A stretch of 64,000 nt of DNA from Pipra filicauda. Taxonomy: Eukaryota > Chordata > Aves > Passeriformes > Pipridae. Where the stretch lies: NCBI RefSeq assembly GCF_003945595.2, contig NW_024103729.1:1856950-1920949 (forward strand), in the 5' to 3' direction. The translations under genes were made by a program, and so were the position numbers. Positions 58,731-64,000 of this stretch are shown piece by piece (the stretch's first letter is position 1; every line of letters begins with the position of its first letter). Below the pieces are notes generated by a model. That model searched no databases and was not told where the DNA came from. It saw only the letters and a list, made by a program, of their open reading frames with translations.

Positions 58731-60626
58731 CTAGTAAACAGAAAGATGGGGAAAATATTTGAGAGACCAGAGTAAGTTAGCATTAAATTAACATCTAATC
58801 CTTCAGAACAGTTAAGAAAAAAACTAATTAAGAACCCAACTTTTCAAAGCCCAACCTGACTCAGGTAAGACACTTTTTTTTCCAAGTTAGTCAGGTAAAC
58901 ATTCTTCATACTACTTCTTAACTAATCCATTAAAGATAATTTAATTCATACTATCTTCAAGAAGCATATGTCTTTACCCTTTTCTATTATATTAGGTCCA
59001 GTTTTTCTAGAAACCTCCACTTGAAACAACCTCAGAAATTAGCATCTTCCTTCCTATCCATTCTGTTGTCTCTTCTGCTTGTTTTGGGTTTGGTTTGGGG
59101 ATGGGTGGGTGTAATTGCTATAGAACCTAACTTTTCTAGCAAGGTTTTAAGTGTGATTCAACAAATGCCAATGAACCAGCTTCCCTCCTACCCTATGCCA
59201 TTGTTGTTTGTTCAGCAAGAAACCATTCTAAAAGGTGTTCTCTGATAGCTTTACACAGAGACCTTTCCTTGAATATCTTGACAGTATCCTTCCTGGTCAG
59301 TCATATTTGGTGGAACAATTACAACTGCTGACTTTGCTCCCTCATAATAAAAATTAAAATTTAAAAATGAGAGCAGAACCAATTCTTTTTTTTTTGTCAA
59401 CACAATATTATACCCCACATCCAATTCCATTACTCTTGTAAAATGCTTATGAATTAAATAAGAGCTTATTTATTATACATTGTTAAGGCAGCTTTTCATC
59501 CAATGTTCATAAAGTATTTCCATAACTTATTAATATTTTTAGGTCAATACTGCTGACTGCTGATTAAGCAAAATTATTTATTTTCCTGGTAAGAATTCAT
59601 AAGTAATGGACTAAATAAAACACTGCAGTATTATACAAACATAAGCCTCAAATTTTAATTGAACAAAATCTTGTGTTAAGATTTTTTCCCCCCTCATTAA
59701 CTTAAAGGACTCTTTAATACATTTCTGTTGGTTTTAGGCATCTTGTCTACCAGAGGAAACACTACAGAATACTCAGTCTCCTTTGCAAAAAGTGATGTCA
59801 TGGAAGGGGATGTGCTAAAATCTTTAATATGAAGTACTAGAAGTAGATTGAAGTAACTGCTTTCACTGGATAGTGGTTTTACTACATCAGAAATTTTCCT
59901 GTGCTCCAATGAACTTCAGAGTGGGAGGGGGAAATGCAGCAAGGCAAGGTACCCTGAAAACTCTCCAGCTGTAAGGGTGATACCACACTTGAGGTACTGA
60001 ATTTTCTGAAAATCAGAACTGAAATTCCCATGTTTCCTCAAGGAGAGAAGTCTTGTAACCACCAAGATGTTTTGAATAAGTACACAAATTTTTATGATGT
60101 TCTGAAAACAGATGTACTTTTACTCAAGAAAAATTTGGGGGAGGAGGGAAGAGGGTCAGCATCCTCATTAACTATATCAGATCATCTAAAAAAGAGAACT
60201 TTCTCTAAGGTCAGCGAGTCTGGCTCATTGTACTGAGCAGCAAAAGACAAATAACCATCCTGGACCACAAGGATATCAGTGACTAAAAAAGAGCAGATGC
60301 TCTCAGTACTGATGCTATACAGCCACTTCTTCATTAGGACAATGCCCAGATTATTTCCTCATCTCTGAGAAAGCATCTCTAATCTCATCAACCACTGTGC
60401 CATTTCTGCATATCAAATATTCCTGATGAGTACCTCATTACAAAGTTCAAACTTCAGAATCAATCTGATCTTGCTAACTGTAAATGCAAACAGAACCAAA
60501 ACATTCACCACATGAAGACCATCATTAAGGCAGACTTACATGCAAGCTTTTCCCATAGTATGGAAAGTACATCAAGTCTATCAGGCCATGAGGAGGAAAA
60601 TAAGTTATAGCAACCATGCCTTCATC
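58560..60626 (-). CDS. ATP1B3: Na+/K+-transporting ATPase subunit beta-3, C-terminal part (last two exons)
   Basis: The beta subunit is a type II membrane glycoprotein needed for folding, surface delivery and ion affinity of the Na+/K+ pump alpha subunit. The window holds the last 85 residues, all in the extracellular domain: 29 from 60626-60540 and 56 plus stop from 58730-58560. Visible are the family motif YFPYYGK, then YLQPLVAVQ, a predicted N-glycosylation site NST, one conserved cysteine (ECKI), and DDRDKFLGR near the end, which points to beta-3 rather than beta-1 or beta-2. The N-terminus, membrane segment and earlier exons are beyond 64000. The gene runs toward TFDP2, as in mammals. 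Confidence 0.95.
58731..60539 (-). other. ATP1B3 last intron
   Basis: A 1.8-kb AT-rich intron with donor GTAAGT (at 60539) and acceptor TTTACTAG (at 58731). No repeat or RNA gene is recognised in it. Confidence 0.85.
60540..60626 (-). CDS. ATP1B3: ATP1B3 penultimate exon
   Basis: An 87-nt exon in phase 0 at both ends, with acceptor ctccaattacag and donor GTAAGT. It encodes [20 protein letters not shown] and FPYYGKSLH. The last part is a contact region with the alpha subunit in all beta isoforms. Confidence 0.95.
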
Positions 60627-63600
60627 CTGTAATTGGAGACAGCAAAAAAAGCAAAAGTTAACATCTGCTTGCATAGAATTGAACACAAAATTAGAATTAT
60701 AACCCAATGATAAAGCACAAGATACCTAAAAAAAAAAAGGCAACTGACCTACAAACTTATAGAATAACTTTTAAAATACACTTATTTTTGGCAAATAGTT
60801 ACATGCTGCACACATCTGCTACAGTAAGGATTAACAGTACTATTTAAATTAGCAATCAAGACAGCTTGCCTTCATGCTTTTCTTATGAGTCAAAGAAATG
60901 GCGAAGGGGGAAGAGGACATTAATTGTAATGAATAATTTAACAACCAAAAATCACCCCTATAACTAAAATCCCAAGCATCCACAAGCAAGCCTGGATGTT
61001 TCCTTCAAATATAGGTCACCTAAAAAGAAATCCAAGTTTAAAATGGTGATGTTACTAGACTTCTGTGTGTCATCACCACCTCAGAGGAACAACATATACA
61101 CATGCATGCCTTCTCACTCAACTGTCCCCTACAATCCCAAATTTGGGAATAAGAAGTAGCTACCTACAAAGTTGCTGCCTAATTTCTGACTAAGGAGTCG
61201 CTCAAAACTGTGAGATATACCAAATATGTGGATGTGACTGAGCAGTCCAGACAAAGACACCTCTCCCTACACACAGTATTCTTCAGGATTGTGTATCCTG
61301 GCAGGATGTCAAACCACTAGGAAATGCCCACATCTAACATGACTTTCTGTAATAAGATAAATATATTACATAATCAAGGGAAATGCCATTAAAACGATCC
61401 CCCCAATACTAAATGTATCTTCAGACCATCACTGCTTGTTCAGTGTAATACACAAGTTCAAAGTGTATCAGCAACTGTCATGGCTTTTCCTATACTACCA
61501 CATACAACAGCTGTGATTATGAATAGGTACTCTACAAAGTTCAGAAGACAACTCCAGTAAGATCAAAAAATAGTAAAGAACAAATCACAGTTTAAGATTA
61601 CCTTCTTCTGACCTCCTTAAAAGAACGTACTATATGTTTTTTAGGATATGGCCACATTCCCATTCCTTTGCAGTCTAAATTATTGCAATTCTTCAATATA
61701 TGTTTATTAAGTATTTTGAACCTTAAGCTAGCAAATAAAATCTCTAAGTACAAATGTGTTGCTTTTCACCATTATACTTTATTTGAAGCTCATGCAGCTG
61801 AAAATACTAATTTTTCAAATATATTTTTGAAATAACGGTTAAATAATCAGAATAACACAGGAAAGATAAATAGTGCTTTCTGGAGCAGCTAAACACAAGG
61901 CATGCATGCAGTCAGAACTATATAGGCATTAGGCTACCAGTGCAACAGCAGAGGGGTTCTGGGACATGCAGCTGCCTGTCTCATGCAACTGCTGTGGGGT
62001 CTAATTAATATCCCTACACAATTAAATAAAAACAAACCAAAAAACACCCGAACAAGCTGCCTTTGCTGAAGAATCAGTCCACTAGGGAGTGTCACTTTAT
62101 CTGCTTACCCTTTAGTTTCCACAAAGAGTTGCTGACAGTCAGTTTGCTGACAGCAAAATCAGAAAATGTAGCTGGACAGATGGACTTTTACCTCACTAAC
62201 TTGGTCTTTATTAAAACTGTGTCTTAGAAAGAATAATTTTCCAGATATTAAAATAATATTCAAAGACCCAAGGAAAGACCTTGGGCAGGAATGGTCTATT
62301 AATAACTTGAGAAGAAGAAATGGTATCACTGCATGAGATAAAGAGCAGTATGCATTAGTGGAAACTGTAAACCAACAAAGATTTCTGTCACAAAAAGCAG
62401 GTTAACTCAGATCCTGACTATGCTGACAGGAGCAAGGCACGTAGTGTCGTTCATACAACCATTCTTCATTCTTGTACACTAGGAAGTGATACCTAGTACA
62501 AAGTCAAGATGGTCACTAAATAGAAGAAATTAATGTATTTTGGAATTAAGGTTTTTTTTCTTTAGTTAAAAAAAAAACTCCCATCAAATCTACCAGTTTT
62601 CAATAGAGGTAAGTTTTAACTTGAAAGAATATTGCAAAAAAATGTTCCAGTGCACCTGAAACTGCACATCTCCAGCCTCAAACAAAAGACCTAAAACGCT
62701 GATCTTCAAACTTCTTGGAAACACCATCTTGTGTTGGTTTGTTTCTCTTTGTGGAGATCAGCAAGACTACAGCAGATCAGTTCCTCCAGGGTGCAGAAGG
62801 AAGAACCAGCTGTAATTAGTGTCTGACACTGCAAACAGAACCTACAGAAAATACTGTGATGATGGACACTACTAAAAGGGCAGAGGCAGAAGCATCTCCA
62901 ACTGTAAGTGTGCTGACTTTGAAATCGCAGATCTACCTTTTTAATTTTTCCATTTAAAAAAAATCCCATAGAAAAAGTACAGGGAGAAGAAAGAAGAATT
63001 GCCTCACAGGAGAATGCCTGAAGAACATAGATTTCACATTGAAAAATTTAAATGATATTTCAGGTGACAAAGACTGGCAGGATGTGCAGAGAGAAGCTAT
63101 TAACCTCATTTTGTACGTGAGAGACTTGTAAAAACTAAAGTTCCATTTAAAAGTCAGATGGTGCTCAGTCCAGGCAGACACTCAGTACTGCTCTCAGTAT
63201 ACATAACAGTGATGCACAGGAAGTTCCACCTGACCATGAGGAAGGACTGTTACTGTGCAGTGACTGAGCACAGGTTGCCCAGAGAGGTGCTGGAGTCTCC
63301 CTCACTGGAGATATTCAAGATCTGTCTGGACCCAACCCTGTGCCATGTGCTCTAGGACGACCCTGCTTAGCTTATCATCAGACAACTTCTAACTATATTC
63401 TATCTTTATTAAATAAATTCGCTAAGTAATTTGTACTTACAGAAAAAAAATACATATTATTTATTTCAAAGTATCTCAAAGGGTAAACAAAATAGTAAAA
63501 AAGCCCATCATTATCAACCAAGTTGTTATCAAACTTATTCTTTTCCTACTGAAACCAGCTAAGAGGATAGAAAAAGGATCATCTGTAATTTGCTTACTAC

Positions 63601-64000
63601 AGCTTCTACCACTGTCTCATAGAGCATCCATACAAAAAAGCTGAAGAAATAGAATCATCATAAAATAGGATTATCATCAATATTTTATAAATCACTTGAA
63701 CATTAGCTCTCAACACACCACAAGGCATTTCAGGTGGAAATGAAGATGGACCCCGTTCAGTGTTTTCAATAAGGACTTGTGAGATGCAAAACTAAGTTAA
63801 CTCACTGATGGGCCCAGGCTGTAAGTAGTGCAAAACACTTCAGAGAACTCGATCCCTTTAAAATGATGATAAAAAATTACAGAGCAAGGACCAAAAATCG
63901 TAATATGAAATTCAACTTCAAGAACTGACATCTACAAATACAGACTGGGAAATAAACGAAAGAAAGATCTAAATATTAGAACAATTAAAATAAAGACTAA
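60627..64000 (-). other. ATP1B3 intron, runs off the window
   Basis: No further ATP1B3 exon is found up to the right edge. The region contains a CR1 fragment at about 63196-63372. A 14-bp perfect palindrome, TCCCAAATTTGGGA, lies at 61135-61148. Confidence 0.75.
63196..63372 (+). mobile_element. CR1 LINE 3'-region fragment
   Basis: The plus strand reads aggaagttccacctgaccat, then gaggaaggact, cccagagaggtgctggagtc, tcactggagatattcaagat and gtgctctagg before ccctgcttag. This is the well-known CR1 3' order. The copy lacks the final repeat unit, so it is truncated at its 3' side as well as 5'. It is antisense to ATP1B3. Confidence 0.85.

Noticed and set aside
62706..62969. Minus-strand frame that might be an earlier ATP1B3 exon
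   Set aside because: The translation does not resemble any part of a Na+/K+-ATPase beta subunit and lacks suitable splice sites.
1..64000. CRISPR arrays, tRNA or rRNA genes, bacterial or phage features
   Set aside because: None found. The spliced genes, CR1 repeats and base composition are vertebrate, and no RNA-gene signature could be supported by eye.

Overview
The window looks like a piece of a bird chromosome, or at least a sauropsid one. Its genes are split by GT-AG introns, and there are no bacterial-style operons. The interspersed repeats include two fragments of CR1, the LINE family typical of birds and reptiles, at about 4.21-4.41 kb on the minus strand and 63.2-63.37 kb on the plus strand. 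The species cannot be fixed from sequence alone.

Two protein-coding genes face each other tail to tail. On the plus strand, 2935-37828 carries the whole coding region of TFDP2 (DP-2, the dimerisation partner of E2F factors). I place it in twelve exons joined in phase, giving 441 residues by the route that best matches mammalian DP-2. The first visible exon is mostly 5' leader, with three small upstream reading frames. The gene's promoter lies to the left of the window. A long 3' untranslated region probably runs to a poly(A) signal near 45.17 kb. On the minus strand, 58560-60626 holds the last two coding exons of ATP1B3, the beta-3 subunit of Na+/K+-ATPase. Its earlier exons lie beyond the right edge. 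The same neighbours, TFDP2 and ATP1B3 in convergent order, occur on human 3q23.

Layout: 1-2.93 kb is an intron of TFDP2 upstream of the leader exon. 2.94-37.83 kb holds the TFDP2 exons and introns. 37.83-45.2 kb is the probable TFDP2 3' UTR. 45.2-57.8 kb is intergenic, with an isolated CpG island at 47.87-48.24 kb. About 57.8-64 kb is the 3' end of ATP1B3 and two of its introns.

No new multi-gene system is visible. The signals that stand out are regulatory or concern splicing: an upstream-ORF cluster whose last stop codon overlaps the TFDP2 start as ATGA; a 48-nt exon that carries part of the nuclear localisation signal; a NAGNAG acceptor that adds or omits one glutamine in the DNA-binding domain; two in-frame acceptors 96 nt apart for the last exon; an intronic CpG micro-island with a CTCF-like site; and an orphan CpG island with G-quadruplex potential between the convergent genes. 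The many other open frames are short or lack recognisable domains, and I do not call them genes.
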